Positions 37,618 through 52,068 are shown, counted from the stretch's first letter. The stretch is DNA of 64,000 bases from Anisakis pegreffii (GCA_035041965.1 JAPYMA010003026.1:62001-126000), one strand, 5' to 3'. Numbers and translations are program-made. The notes: generated by a model not told the origin, from the letters alone.

Positions 37618-39016
37618 TATGATTCTCGAGATTGATGAAGATTGTATTCGGGAGTCACTTCTTTAGCGAGCTGGAAAAAACAACTGAATGTTTATCTGAA
37701 ACGTCACTGAAGAGTGCGTACTTTCATCTCCGAAGCTATGCGACCAAGACCAACGCATTCGTTGAGAGTGGATTAATTCAGTAGTTCAGTAGTTGAGGAA
37801 CAAATGCAACGTTGAAAACTACTCAACGACATGAGTGGCAAAAAATATACCGCATACTCAAATGGTTTAGTCGTATTGACACGACTATACGTTACTTAAT
37901 TACTGAGTGAGCATAATGATGATGCAAACCGTTTGCAAAGGTGATCAATTTCAAAACTATACGATACTTTATGTGTAAGTCTAGCCGCATGGAATGTCGA
38001 ACTCACTTTCATTCATATGAAAAGTCTATTTATTGATGTGAAGTTGCTAATTGTGCAGGGGTTTCATGGTGCATGCTTTGAACTGCCTCATTACTTGTGC
38101 ATTAGTATGGGTTTTCATGATTAGTACGGATTTGTGTGGTTGGTTTTTTTTTCAGTGTATGTATTATTTATTAGTGGAATGAATTTGTTATTCAGAGAAT
38201 ACGTTAGTTTGGATTTATGGATTTGAATGAGAGCGAATGCTGTAAATGCTCACCTACAAACATCTCTAAAACTTCTTCACTGGAAAGATATCCGTTACTT
38301 CGGTGCTCTCATTCCACACTGTAACATTTACGGGTGAAATGTGGGCACAGTTGATCACTCATTGCTCCATCACAACAATAAAAGCATGAAAAAGTTTGAT
38401 CTTCAAAGTGTTTCCATAGGTCACAAAATTTCTCAGATCCTTAATGTATCCGCTGCTGTTTCGCTCATCATTCGATGAGGAAAATTAGCGTGACGTGAGT
38501 TTTCAAGAATTACTGTTATGAAACAGCGCTTATTCATGCTAATTCAATCTTATGACATGCCGAATTTCAACAATCCCATAAGTTGATGAATGCCCATGAC
38601 GCAATATCTGACATATTCATCTCGAACGAACAATAATCTCCTTTCATATTTCACTGAACGAAAGCAACAAGAGAGCATTGTTGCAAGCTATGATTGGATG
38701 CTTTATTGTTATCAAATTGCAAAATGAATCATTCATGAAAATGAACAATGAGTTCACATGCATAGGAATTTTTTCGGAACGCAACCGATACAATGAATAT
38801 TTCCGATAATAAAAATAATGTGGTAATAAGTGAACATGTTTTAAAGACGATTAAATTTCTATGAATTTTGTTTTGTGATGAAATCATATTTCGGAAGAGT
38901 TTTTTTGAATTTTTATAGGTTCGGTTTCCGTTTGCAGTTTCCGATAGATGAATCAGTGGCTCATTATGATGCGTTGAATCGGAAGTGAGCGCGATCATGA
39001 ACGTTATCGGATCGTT

Positions 39017-41064
39017 TCAATTGTTTAGAGTGCAAAACAGCGGTGGTGACGGGAATGGAGCGGCTGGTGCATTGGCCGCGGAATTGGAATCGACCGCCAT
39101 AGGTTCCTCCCAGACTGATTCCTTGAAAGTTGCACGCATTGATTTGCTCGGTCCGAGGAACGAAGCGAAGTCACCATCGCCCCAGAATGACTCTTGCTCA
39201 GTTTCATGCACTGAGCTGCCAGGTCCGAACAACGCAGCCATATCAGGATCGCCCCAAACTGATTCTTGGACAGTTTCATGCATTGAGCTGCCAGGTGGCA
39301 GATCCCCCCACACTGATTCTTTGACACTCGAACGGAATGTGCCGCCGGCTCCGGTGAACGAACTCGATTGCTCTTGAAAAGTGCCGTTTTGGAAAGTGGT
39401 TTGCTGAAATGTGAGACTGCACTGTGCATTATTGAAATTCACCAAGCAACACTGTGGACTTGAATATCAATAGCTCATTTTGAGATTGCATACTTGCAGG
39501 CAGCTTTTGAGCAATGACTCAGAAAATAATGCAAAATTGTGCTGAAATTATTTCGGCGCAATGTTTCAATGTGAGAAGCAATTTTATGAGCTGATGCGTT
39601 TGCATACCAGAGGCGAACTGAATTTTGAACATGTCAAATACCAAATGAATGTTGAATGATTTCAAAACGTCAGGAAATTTGAATCATATTTGTTCGAACA
39701 ATACGAAACTCTAGCACTGCTTGAAAGATACCACACCAGTGGTGTGCGTTTTTGATAAGAGGTTCAACCCTTCTTGATGAGGCAAATGGAATTGAGATGA
39801 AGAAGCAGTTACTGAAGAAAGACATCATTAACGCTACCGAATTCCCTTTAGACTGGAGATTCATTAGCCAGGAATCTGTCGCTTTGTTGTATTCGTCCAG
39901 TATAGCCTGGTCCGCTGGCGTTAGTTCACGAACGAACTGACCATTTCTGAGCAAGTTGCCATTCTGAAGAGCGCAATAAATTCACCTTTTTGATTCTATC
40001 GAATTCAACACATCAGAAGTTGACGCTGAGCAAACTTCAGATGAAGAGGTCCAATAATAAATATAATGGACTATGTTTGATGTGTATTGCAATGTGATAG
40101 CCCAGCATGATCATAGAGTGCCGTAATTCAATCATTTTGTTTGAAAATAAACTGCTTCTATCATATTCTCCCCAACTCGAATGAACCTATAAGACCAACT
40201 AATCGAAAAAATACTTCGTAACCTGTTCTGGCTCATTGATAAGAATTAGATCTTACGCAACTTCCCAAATCAAATTCATGTAATTCCTCTGACTGATCTT
40301 TATTAACAACTGAACCGATTGTCTGAATCAAACGATAATCGGTGAAAAGCGCATTCTTGCTTCATTGTTATGAATGGATGATGGATGCTATCGAGTTTCG
40401 AATGCAACCGATTGTAAATTTTACCTCGATAACGCATTTTTCAGCATAATTTCCACCGAAATTGCTGGTCGAAATAATTTGCACATTCGATGCTGCTTTC
40501 AAACAGTGTGTCACAGTCACAAAGCATATCGCTGTTGCTAGCATAAAGCTGGAATGGAACACATTGAGAGTCTTTATCAATTTATATTGTTAGATTCATT
40601 TCAGTTTATGAAACTATTCTCTCAAAAATAATCGAGAATCCATTAAAGACATTCTCATGTTAGATGAATAAAAATTTTCAGTTCATAAAACCAGTGGACA
40701 TAACTCATAATTCGAAACCATTATGAAATATTGGTCAGATCAAATGTTCATAACAAATGTCAAGCAGTCATTGTTGGCCATCTCAAACAGCATGGTTCAC
40801 TTCCAGTGATGTGAAAAATTTTTTGCAAAAATTTAAACCGCATTAAGTTCATTAGGTTTTGCGACTAATCTAGTTTGAGAAAAATTTCGTGAATTTTGAT
40901 GGTTCACTTGAGAGACATTCCAGGAAACTGAGACTTGAGGTTTTGAAACTAAAGAATCAGTAGACGACGTCAAAATTGAAAGAATCTCTTCATCTACAGG
41001 TATCGTACTGTTAAAAGGTGGTAAAAGAATGCTCTACAGTAACTTACATGGTATGCAGCGTCAT
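39017..41064 (-). CDS. pepsin inhibitor-3 domain protein, copy 2, with Trp repeat
   Basis: Four minus-strand exons (5' to 3': 41048-41064, 40425-40548, 39838-39963, 39017-39403) give about 217 aa. The signal peptide (MTLHTIFMLATAICFVTV) is split by a phase 2 intron at the same place as in copy 1. The PI-3 core exon has the same length (126 bases) and reads NGNLLRNGQFVRELTPADQ. A Cys (Lys-Cys-Val-Ile) closes the preceding exon, as in copy 1. The last exon is 58 codons longer than in copy 1 because of four imperfect repeats of the form ESVWGD (Trp at residues 121, 139, 163 and 187), then a Pro-rich end (FPSPPLFC). All introns match copy 1 in position and phase, so these are tandem duplicates. 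Product: secreted, putative aspartic protease inhibitor relative. The role of the Trp repeats is unknown. Confidence 0.87.
39060..39335 (-). repeat. coding minisatellite in PI-3 copy 2
   Basis: Four diverged copies, offset by 54, 72 and 72 bases, encode the repeated ESVWGD-type motif. On the + strand each copy contains a CCCAxACTGATTC-like string. The multiple-of-three offsets keep the frame. Confidence 0.7.
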
Positions 41065-44000
41065 GATTGACTGAACTTACAACGTCAACGCTTAACTTAA
41101 ACCAACCAAGCGGAGAGAATTTGGCTGAAAATCAGTTCAATTAAGAGATCATTTAGTGATCACGCAAGATCACAACGCAAGCGTTTACTTGACGGACAGT
41201 TATGATTCATTCTTTACAATCCCAGGATTAGGCTCCCTTGGATTTATCTCGAACATTAACTGAAACCATGAGTCTCCAAGCTGAACTAACCTATCAACGC
41301 AAAGCTGATCAGGCCTTTTATCTAATCGAACCCAGTTAGGAAACAAAACTATCAGAACGATCAATCGCATGAATAATCTTATTATCAAAACGAATATCCA
41401 AAAGGGATTTCCACCCATTAACATGAGGATATAGAACAGATCATGCGAAATGGTCACGTATCACATTGTTGCTGAAATTCGTTGAAGTCAATAGAGCTAA
41501 TGATTTCCAAACACGAACATCAGCGGAATATGCAGGAGGCATCAACGAATGTGCACTGCGAAGACTGGAATCTTTTAGATGCATTTTGTAGCCGTTGAAG
41601 CTAATTGAATGAATTAATCAGCTCTGTATCTGTATGCTTCTGGTACAGTAAAAAAACAGTTTGAAACTATTGAGATGCTTTGCTGTTTTACATTTGGATT
41701 CTTCTAATTCTAAAACAATGCTCTCTGAATGTATATCAGGCAGAGAAAACATTGGAATTTCCACTTAATATTCCACACAGTGACAATTAACGAATGCAAT
41801 CTTTCATCACAATATCTGAATATAGAACATACCAACTGTGGTATCATAAATGGGGCACATTCAGAGGACATTCAAAGCCATCTCTTATCAGTATCGGGAC
41901 ATTCTTTCCACACTCTCGTGGAGAAAATATTTTCCAGTTTTGGAAAATTATAAACATTGTTTGATAAAAATTTCAATTTCTTGGAAATCGCTCCAGATGA
42001 CAGTCACAGATATGCCATTGTTTAGACCATGTCAGCATTGAATATTTGTGTTTTGGTTAAATAGATCATATTCAGATGATACACTCAAATCTCTTTAGCA
42101 TCATGAAATTCCTTTACGCAAATTCTGTAGAACAGTGGCTCCGTTATCCTTTTTGACGATCTAGCAGGTCGCAGTTACCACCTGGTACAAGAACTGATTA
42201 TTTCTACCTATAATGTCAAGAACAAACGGTTTTCCGTTTGTTCCTGATGTTCTTACTGTTCATGAGATGGATTATAATTGCTTGGAAAGCCATTATATCT
42301 GACGCGCTCACTTAACATTGATTCAGATGGATTCTCATTCTTTTCAGACGTGTTGTATTCGCTCTCATAGCTATCACATGCGAATACAGTTCTCTTGATG
42401 ACTTTTTCTCATTCACTTCGTCTCATTTCACTTCACAGTTCGAATCGATTTCTCATTCTGTAGCATATACTATTTAGTGGATACGTTGACGAGTGTTGAC
42501 CGCCGAAGTCAACAATACAGCAATCAGATTGAATTGCTCAACAATGTTCAACAGTCAAATGATCAGTTATAGTATGTATTCCATAGAATGAGAATGTAAC
42601 TTTAATTGTTGAGTGAAATGAATGAGAAATTAGCAGAAGAGAACATTTTTGGTGATAAAAGTCATGAGAGCGATTCCAACAGCAGGGAAAAGAATGAAAA
42701 CCATGTTAAAACAAGCGAAACCATGTTAGGTCTGGACGAGTTAATGATACTCATAAGAGAATGAAGAGTGTTGCCATCAACTAACCGCATTTATATATCC
42801 GAGTTGAAATACAACATCACAATAGCGTTCTATCACAAAATAGCAACTGCAAGAAACACTAATTACCCGACCTCCTCCATTGCCCCTTGACACCTCCAGA
42901 TTACCCAAAATGGATAATTTCACCCCTTATGAGAACCACTGCTATAGACGATGCCACCTAGCTCAAGCGAATCAAACATGTGATCAAATTGTCAACCTCT
43001 AAACGAATATTTCAAATCCTCAAAACGTTGCTTCATACAATAACCATACTTTAGTCTCACTGACCATGCCACTGTTAACTATGGGTACCAAATAAGTCAT
43101 ACTCAAGCGCCCTGTGCCCTTAGGTGTCATTGTCGCTAACCTCACGTTTCTTGATGTTTGTCCTAAAGATCTTTAGTATCGCCTTCAGGTACCAAAAAGT
43201 CCGCACACTGCTGATCAAATCTTCAGATTCTATGAGATAAATTTTATTTTAATGCCATCAGCAACTACAATAACTCAATACGAGTTTATGCTTCTCTATT
43301 ATAACCAGTATCACAAATATCACATTCTTCCTTCCCTGACATCCGCTTTCTGTGCAGCTCGTGACAACAGCGTTGGGAATCATCCATCTTCATGAAATTG
43401 CAAATTCGAAGATTGATTGCAAATGTTTGTTGTGCCGCAAATCATATTAATCTCTGTCGATCAAACGCGCTATCTTTCTGGCTTGTAACATCCGTTATGG
43501 ACTTTATCTCAGTTGTTTCGTAAATACGTTAATATTTGTGGATCTGAGCAGTATGCTGTGGTGAATGAGAAATCTCAGGGGTCTCCGTTCCCGTTACCTG
43601 CCTTCATCTTCGTTTCTATCATCAATCTCCCTGTTAAGCGGTGCTATTTCAGAGCTGTCCAATTGAAAGTTTCATTTGAATCTCTCCCCGTCTTCGATTC
43701 CTGTACTACTTGCGCAGTACATCCACAAGAGCACTAGTTATCAATGTACATGAGCACCGGAATATTAAAAGATTTCCTAATATTCTCATAATCATGATTA
43801 ATTAATTTCCCTTTGTAATCACACTATTTAGGAGCATCAGAATATGCAGTTGAAACTGATAGTACACATTTGATGACATAAAATCAATGGATATCACAAA
43901 TGACTTCGATCGATGATTGTTTTGTTCGTTGAATTCCCTTAATATTTCTGCCGGTCCAACCAGTTTTCCAATTGATTGTTCATGAAGAAGACAACACACT

Positions 44001-44251
44001 CTTGATCATAACACCTACTACTAAGTGCGATAATCTTATAATAAAGTGAGTTTTCATCATTTTCATTGATTGTTGCATTGCGACATCACTAGAATTTCTA
44101 TTTTCCAATAAATTTCAGCTATTTTAAAATTCATTTCTTGAGTCACTCGATCTATTCCAGTGATCATGAATGTTATTGCATTATTTTTGCTATCAATTTC
44201 AGCCTTTGGGCACTGCACATCGGTGCTTCAGGTGCTAATCGTGTGTATTGG
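41065..44251. other. no supported gene
   Basis: A minus-strand frame at 41200-41457 is open and hydrophobic but has no motif. From about 42830 to 43340 the sequence is less AT-rich and unlike its flanks, possibly an old transposon fragment. Two AG acceptors at 44202 and 44231 lie just before the Pmp3-like gene. Confidence 0.35.
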
Positions 44252-44533
44252 ATGGCTGTGGAGCCTCAAAACATAATTGAATTCATTCTTTGCTTTTGTT
44301 TACCAGTAAGTCGAATTTCTTATAAACTTTCAACTGTCTCATGCTGATTGTTTCGAATCGTTTGATGAATAGTACAATTTCAGCCGTTGGCTGTATTTGT
44401 TCATACAACGTACTGTCGAATTCACGTTCTCATTTGTTCACTGCTGTGCCTTCTCGCATGGTTTCCAGCCTCGGTGTATGCACTCTGGTTTTGCTTTATC
44501 AGAAAGGCGCCACCTGAGGAAGCTGCACAATGA
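44252..44533 (+). CDS. Pmp3/UPF0057 family membrane peptide, copy 1
   Basis: Two exons (44252-44305 and 44384-44533) encode 67 aa: an MAVEPQNIIEFIL start, the family signature LPPLAVF across the splice junction, and a second hydrophobic segment ending in PASVYALWFCF, then a short charged tail (RKAPPEEAAQ). Two membrane-spanning helices fill the protein. Pmp3-type proteolipids sit in the plasma membrane and in yeast affect membrane potential and cation tolerance. The role in animals is not well defined. The 78-base intron is phase 0. Acceptor-like AGs upstream of the ATG could be trans-splice or 5' UTR sites. Confidence 0.93.
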
Positions 44534-47500
44534 TACCAGCCAGCATCATTACTAAACATGTTTAAAATTTGTTGGATTATTCATTTCGAAATGAAACAAA
44601 TTTAACTTTATATTGTGCATTATTTTGCATTGTTTATGATTTTGTCCCATAGTGTTTGTTTCCTTGCAAATGATGCTTGGCGATGTAACTCAAAACAACT
44701 GAATGGGTGCTTTCAATGAACGTTTCAATGGAATTGTTAGAATGTTCAGAAGAATATTCATAATGAACAAAACAGCTAGCTGTTGACTGGCATTGGCATA
44801 CCCTAAAAGTGCACTGCTCCTGCCTGCTTCGAAGGCGACAGATACTGAACTGAAAAGAGGCCAATGATGATTAGCGCATTCAGACGAGAGTGGGATAGTT
44901 GTTTTGATCGTAATCATCATATCAATATCCAACTTCAAAAGCAAACAGTCGTGACCGTAGCAAACAGGGCGAACCGTTGATATCAACAAAATGATATGGC
45001 TCGAGAGTTTATTTGCTGTTGTTGTTTTTTAAACTACAATCGATGAATCTAGGAAGCTTGAAAACATATCATTATAAAATTTTTGTTTTTCACATCTGCA
45101 TTCACCTTTTGTTTTCTCAAAATAGATCTTGCATACGCGTAAACAGTGTTCCTATGCTGTATGCTCAAGCACCAATCCATATCACAAAATTTATTGAAAA
45201 CACGAAAAATCCCACACCCTGAAACCGATTAATCAAGAGGTGTTTGTGTTGATGTGCTGTTCTCCCAAAGATTGCTTGCTCATAATCATTTCACAGCATA
45301 TTTTGATCTTCTTGACAACAAAACGAGAACAAAATCGATGAACTCGTTTCGTTTCCGGACCACTTATTGAAGATCTCGATAACCACATAATGCAATTGAA
45401 TTTTCATGGCTGAAAAACGACGAAATACGAAACCAAATGGTCTTCCATCCGCTTTCAGCACTCACTGTTGAAATGACATAAACAAATGCGCAAAATAGGA
45501 ATGAATTCGAATGAATGCCACCGCCTTCATGAAACCATCATTCAACTGGTTATTCAATCGCAAGCGCGCTTATTCGCTTATTTGTTCGGTTGTGCTGGTT
45601 GCCTATACGTCCACATCACATGTGAATTGTTGAATTGTGATTGTTGCCAATAGATTCAGCAATTTGTTGTGCTTTCTACAAAACACAGTCGGTATGTAAA
45701 TTAATGTACCAGTATGAATGGATCTGCTGTATATGCATGCACAGCACACTGCAGCTGATAACTGCCATACAAATTTGATGAATGAATAGATGGATTACGA
45801 CGCAAATAAATGATTACCTAGCTGCAGCAGTATAGTAAATAATATGCCGAAATTCAGCTCAAATATCCATCTTCTTCGAAACAAAATTCGAAATAAGTTT
45901 TGTTTTGTGTACAATAGAGAAACATAAAGAAATTTCCCCATATAAACATATACAAATGTTAATGCAAACATGCATTTGTCCATGTTATAATAAAATATTA
46001 TACATTGCTGATTCGTCCTTCAACACAAAACTCGTTTTCGTTTCCATCAGAGGAGCATCCATCCATCCACCGGTTAGATGAATAAACACAGGTAACGCCC
46101 ATCACAGGTAATCAAAATGACAATAACAACAACAACAACAGCAGCACCACCAACTCGAATGTATCGGCATCAGAGTCAGTCACAATTAACAAACAAATCG
46201 AATGATTCTCAATCGAAATCCACTGCATGTTGGGCTGTATTTCAATTCATTTCCAATGTTTGTTCAGTTACTATATCATCTCACAATAACGGATCGCCTC
46301 AATCGTATCTACTCGATTCGCTCGCTTGTTCGATCATTTCATCTATCATTATTCCAATTGTGCGTTCGCTCAATAAACTCATAATGTATGACGAACTGCT
46401 TAAACTAATCAGTTGAACAAATTCGGTTATTGCAGCTGATTCACGAAATCACATTTGATGCGATATTTCATTCAATATCCATGTTTTGATATGCTTTTCT
46501 TCCATCCCTTTCAGACAGTCAACACCAACCAGCCAACTAACTGTACGCTAAAATGTTATTCGATGAACCATGCGCTATGCCGTAAACATGATATTTTCGT
46601 CAGTGAATAGCGACGAGTTTATAATGTATGACTCGTCATCAAAATTCAGAAGCAAGCGCTAGCAAGAAGACCTATTCTCATGTCATATACGTACCACTCT
46701 ATGTTTTGCCTCTGTTACATTGACTGCAATTGAATTTAAATCAGGAGCGATCGTGATCGATACTCGCAATGGTTTTTGCTTGTTGCGACTTCATAAGATA
46801 TATTTCATAGGATATGATACGATTCAAAAGGATGTGATTTGTTCTAATGTTTGGCAATGTTGACGATTATTATTGCTATCACGCAATGATCCAATTACTC
46901 AAGTTCGAAAGTTTTCTGATTGGAAATGTGAGCAGATTACTTTAGAATAAGAGGAATATACTAAAGACTCATTCAGTCGGAACATAGGAACAACACTTTA
47001 GAATGTGTGAGAATAGCGAAGAGAACTTGAAACAACCCTGAAACTACTTGAGACTGCTTGATCGATGACACAGCTGCTTTACGCGAATTATTTGTGTGAA
47101 AACGTGCTCCTTATTGATGTGAGCTCAATCAAACATTTTGAATGCTATGTTCAGTTCAATCGCAATTGTTACTATTGAGTAGATAAACGTAGTAAAATAT
47201 TACACAGTACTAACTCGATTTCGCTAAAGCAAATAACTGGTCTCTATTCATTACACAGCATCGAGCCGCTTAGTGTTTTGTTGCCGTGTAACAACACTGA
47301 TAAGCTTCTAAGTGATGAATAATGTGCTCAATCAACTCGATGTGTTCTCTGATAAAATTCTCTCAGTGTGATAACTTCGCATTGAAATAGAATGAAGCTC
47401 TGATATGCTTGACAATTTTTGCAGTGAGCAATTTGTCAGTCATTCTGCGAAAGGAACATTTTGTTGAGCTCATTTTTCAAGCGATGTTTCCTAACTGATT

Positions 47501-50500
47501 TTCAATTATACTTCATATATTGTCTCGAAAACTTCACAAACTGATGACATATAGTGAAGTGAATATGAATTTACTGATATTCAGCAACAGTGACAAATGC
47601 GCGATGAACCGACATTGACTAAATAAATTTGCAATTGCTCACCATGAGATTATCACAGTCGAAGACTTTTGCCATAATATGATTTCACATTTATGGTTGG
47701 CGATAGAATCAGTCAATTCTGACGAAGTGTTATTGTTGTGGTTATTTTTGCTGAAGAATTTGTCAATCATGCGGACCCAGTTTCTGATTTGTCCTGAATT
47801 TCTATGACATGTTACGCTTTTGAATTCCATTAAAGATTTTTTTGCCATTCACTCATAGTGACAGTTTTATTGAAATGATCGCTTTTGATCTGACATAAAT
47901 AATTGCTGCGATGCGACTACCAAAAAAAAAATCCCTCTAACATGATAATTTATTGTCCTCGAGAGGCAATTAAATTGCCTTGTGTTGGCCAAAAATCTTC
48001 GAGCAAAGCAAAAACCTTTTCTAAACATTCTCTTCAACGATTATAATTCAATTATTTGCGAAGTATAATTTTCGTAATTCGCGCTTCCGATCTCGCAAAT
48101 TATTTTTCGCTCATAATTACTTGTGCAGTTCCATTTTTCATTTTATTCGTAATGTCAAATTTCCGTCCTGCTTGTCACACATATACATACATACACAACT
48201 TTCAATCGCATTCGCATTCGGTAATCAACTCGTTTTTTCGATCGCTTTGACAAGAAGGAAGAAATATGTCGTGGCTAAAAATATCAACGCAGTTCTTCAA
48301 AAGAACGAGATGAAGAATTCCAAATTTGGCCATATACTCTCAAAAATTGCCATAACGATTGTGATGGATATCAATAGCGCTGCTGTTGATTGAATCTTAT
48401 CAATCATTCTTTGGGTAGTGTTCCGAGAATTTCCTCCTTGTTACCACTCTCTCGTCTATGATTCTTCATCTGTTCCATTTGTTCAATCGTTCACCAGCTG
48501 TGTTTTATTGTTGAATTATTTTATTGCGTCTGCTTTTTTTCATCGGTTCCATTTGTGTTGTTGATATCGTGTAATGCGCTTCCAATTGGATTCTTTCTCA
48601 TATATTATGAGGCCAACCCGAAATTCCTAAGCCAACAAACAACCCTCCATCATCGTTGTTGATTGCTTATCGTATCTGTTCTGAGTGTTTTTTCACTGCC
48701 TACTCCTTAAACTCAGACTTGATTTTTGATTTCGCCACGTAAAACGAGCGAGCGAGCGATACAACCATTGAATGAAACGAAATGAATGTGATTAGAATAA
48801 TGAATTGTCGTTAAATGGCTGATTGGTCCATCAAAAGGAATTGACAATGAAAAGGAGAAATCAGGCGCCAGTTCGTTTCGGACTTATGCTCCATCTGTAC
48901 AATTAGGTGGGGAGCAATAAATGAAGGAAGATTGAAGTAAAAGCAGGGTTCGTTTCGAAATTTATTACACAAAACTGAACAGGTCCACATGTTCGTATAT
49001 TATTAGAGATGAAAAAGTCGTCAATACAATATCTGAGTGTGCTCACCTCACATCATTGTGCTCCTATAATCAGGAAGTAACAAACAACATCAACAACTCA
49101 TCTGACACATTCCACGAACAGTTGATTCATCTAACAGATTGCTGCTGGCCGAGCCGATAGATCAATGCAGCTCAGGCAGGCAGCAGCTCTGACTGGATAT
49201 TCATAGATTCGTATATATGCACATAAGGGATGTATGATCAGTTGTGAACAAGAAAACATTAGGCGATTTTCGGTGGATAATGCTTAACGCATAATTTTTT
49301 TACATATAAAAACTAATGTATTGTGAACGATATGATCCATACTCATTGCGATCATATCACACAACAATAATGGTTTACTTATGTTGATATTGGTGATGTA
49401 TTTGTTAATCCATCATTTAGAGACTTGAGTGAGGCAGTGGATGAATGAATATGCGAATCAAGTGTAAGTAAAGCTTTATCTGAGCCAAGCATCCCTATCC
49501 ATCCATCCATCTATTCGTATATCACTTCATCTTCATCTCTGTGCTTGTGTTTAGCTTATGGATATCCGAAATCCCTGTTCGATCCCTAGTTTTATATCCT
49601 TTTAGTGCTCTATCCTCCCTCAGACTTTCGGCGGTTTTCAAAGTTTGTTTCATCGTTTAGTTCGAGTTCATTCTTTTATCATTTGCAGTGTCCGTCGTCG
49701 CACTCTTCCTTCGATTCGCATTCAATCGCATTCAACTCATTCATTCACTCAATTGCTGCTCTAACTAAACGAATTCCAAAATATCTATTCTACTGCTTTA
49801 AATATCTATCAAATCCTCTTCTATCTGAATAACAAATGCACACATTCGTCTATTAAATCATCAATCTCTCTCTGAAGCAACAACGAGCCCTAATTTGTCG
49901 AATTTGATAAAGCATCTCTTCAATTTTCACATTCATCTGCAATTGTTGTTGCCTATAGCTATTTGCTTCAATTATTCTCCTCCATTCAGAGCCCCTTAAA
50001 AATGCCAATCCAAATATAATGAAATAACTGAACAAGCAAAACCACTGCATGCCTCATTTGTTTTATTTTATTGTGAGTGCTTTCAATTACTTGAATTCTT
50101 TGATTGCTATTATCAAATAATTATATCAAATTCTTCCAGAATACCAGAACACTTCCCTATTGTCTTTCGTTTGCCGAATAAATTCTACTGAAAAACACCA
50201 TCTTTTCTGTCCAATTGTGGGCCAACGTGTTGGTCAATTTCGCCTTAAATGAACAGAATTTGTTGGACCCAATTCATTTGTTGTTTGTTTGATCACGTTC
50301 ATTCTTGAGGATGATCAAAGAGAATATCGTGTCGATGATAATAGCAAATGGGTGGATCACACTGGATATTCACTGATTTCAACTGATTCTTTGCCGAAGT
50401 GCTTCATTGAAGAGTTCACTTTCTGTAACTGTTCGCATTGAATTCCGTATCGAATTTATTGACTTCTTGCGAAATTAACGCAGCTCTCATGATTTCGGCA

Positions 50501-51881
50501 GTATTTATGCGATGTTTCTGAATACGATGGATTATCTGAAGCAGAATTTGCAGAGGAAACTTGTTTTTGTAAATAAAAACGATTAAATGCAATCATTTCA
50601 TGACAACAATAAGGTCAACGAATCAATTTGTCGTTTTCTAAAATGTTTTCTATCAATTCGATCATTATGTTTGCTCACTTTGCAAATGATAACTTCTAAC
50701 ATTCAACGAAATGATTTCCTCTTATGAGCGGAGGAGTTTATGTGCGTGGTGGGTGTTCAGTTCAGTTTAGTTCAGTTCAGGCATTCTAAGAATACTAGCA
50801 AAAAGCTGTCTCGTCAATCTCAGCTCGGCCATTATTTGTGGTTTGATTTAAAAACTTTTTTTGGTTTATTTCCATTTCATTTCCGTGTATTTTCGGCTTG
50901 AAACGATTCAATTCTCATTATGAAACTTCAGGTTTCCGCTCGTATTCTCAACATTCATTAGACTTTTTGAAGCAGTTTCGTTCAGTTTGCAATTTAAGGC
51001 CAATGTAGGGAGAATAAAAATTTCTGGTGTTGTTGATTGAGAAATTCGGCTTATCTTTTTGCACAAAATCGATAGCAAGTTTGTGATGATAATATAGAAA
51101 TTCGCGAATGTTTCTCTGAGAAACTGTTTTGAATTCATTCATTAATTTTTCAATGTAGGATGCTTGTGTGAAGTGGAACGAGCACGATATGGTAACATGC
51201 AATCAAGTTTGACAGTCTCTTTCCTGGACGCATTCGTTCAATTCATAGCCACTTCACCTACTACTATTCAATTGCAGTGGTTGTATTCATCATCAATTTC
51301 ATCGCATTAATCGATTTTGCTTTCTTCTAGTGAGTGCTGAATGCTGAATCGTTGAAGAAATTTCGCTGAAAAGAATTTTCAAACCATGAAAATCATTATT
51401 CATCACTTCGCAATGTATGGTTCTATCAGTTTTGTTGTTGTTCGATTGTTTGAGTTACTGAGACGGATTCACTTCCGAAGCTCATCGTCAAAATGGCTGA
51501 ACGTTGATTGGATTGACTGAATGAAATGAATGCGTTCGAAATTTCCAATAAACACGAGTTGGAACGAACGACTATTTAGTTCGAAATTGAATGGTGATAG
51601 TTTTTTTTTGCGGTTGTTAGATGAGTTTGCTATTAAATTATTTCGAGTGCCTTGCTATACGAAGCGATTTGCAATTAATTCAAAGTCGAGTTTGCTCATC
51701 ATCAATCTCATCAGAAATGTGCATCTACTTAATCAATTCATTACAATTCTCAGCCTTCCAAACGGATTTCTATTCGTCTATGAAAGCAACTAGTAAATCT
51801 TTGATTATAGACACTTCACTGTCATCGTCAAAACATCATTACGAGAGTCGCACTCCCTTGTTATAACTTCATTTTCTTTAC
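44534..51881. other. long AT-rich interval between the Pmp3-like genes
   Basis: No gene could be supported. A CAA-rich frame begins at 46117. After CCCTTTCAG near 46516 a 31-codon frame contains three cysteines (NCTLKCYSMNHALC) and then a stop, but no partner exon was found. The rest shows only short chance frames and A/T runs. Confidence 0.35.
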
Positions 51882-52068
51882 CACTCGACTATCCCGTTGC
51901 TCCCGTCTACTATTATATTGTCCAGTAAGCGTTCGAGAGCTGTCCAAAGTCTCTGAGATTGGTTTGATCGCACAGAAATCCAACTGTATCCAGCAAAGAG
52001 CTGATTGGAAACGTTTGCCAGAGCTCTACGGTGTGGCTTCCACGTAGTCCCGATGAACGTATTGAATT
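51882..52068 (-). CDS. possible internal exon of an unidentified gene
   Basis: On the minus strand a TTTTCCAG acceptor and a GTAAAG donor bracket 187 bases with one frame that reads FNTFIGTTWKPHRRALANVS and further to SGNGIVEW-like ending without a stop. Local GC is raised. Two other frames on the same strand or on the opposite strand are also open over much of this stretch, so the reading frame is not certain. Partner exons were not found. Family unknown. Confidence 0.25.

Larger units (their letters stand above)
36617..39016. other. intergenic region between the PI-3 genes
   Basis: No gene was found. It contains a (TTA)n microsatellite (37158-37179) and a cluster of TTCCCGGAAAT-type motifs (37550-37617). 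A minus-strand AATAAA at 38702-38707 may serve PI-3 copy 2. Confidence 0.45.

Noticed and set aside
39017..39377. Plus-strand 130-codon frame over the PI-3 last exon
   Set aside because: It is the antisense shadow of the repeat-bearing PI-3 exon, which has matching splice phase and family motifs on the minus strand.
49570..49600. TTCGATCCC string as a possible tRNA T-loop
   Set aside because: The flanking bases do not form a T-stem or acceptor stem and there is no A-box at the right distance.
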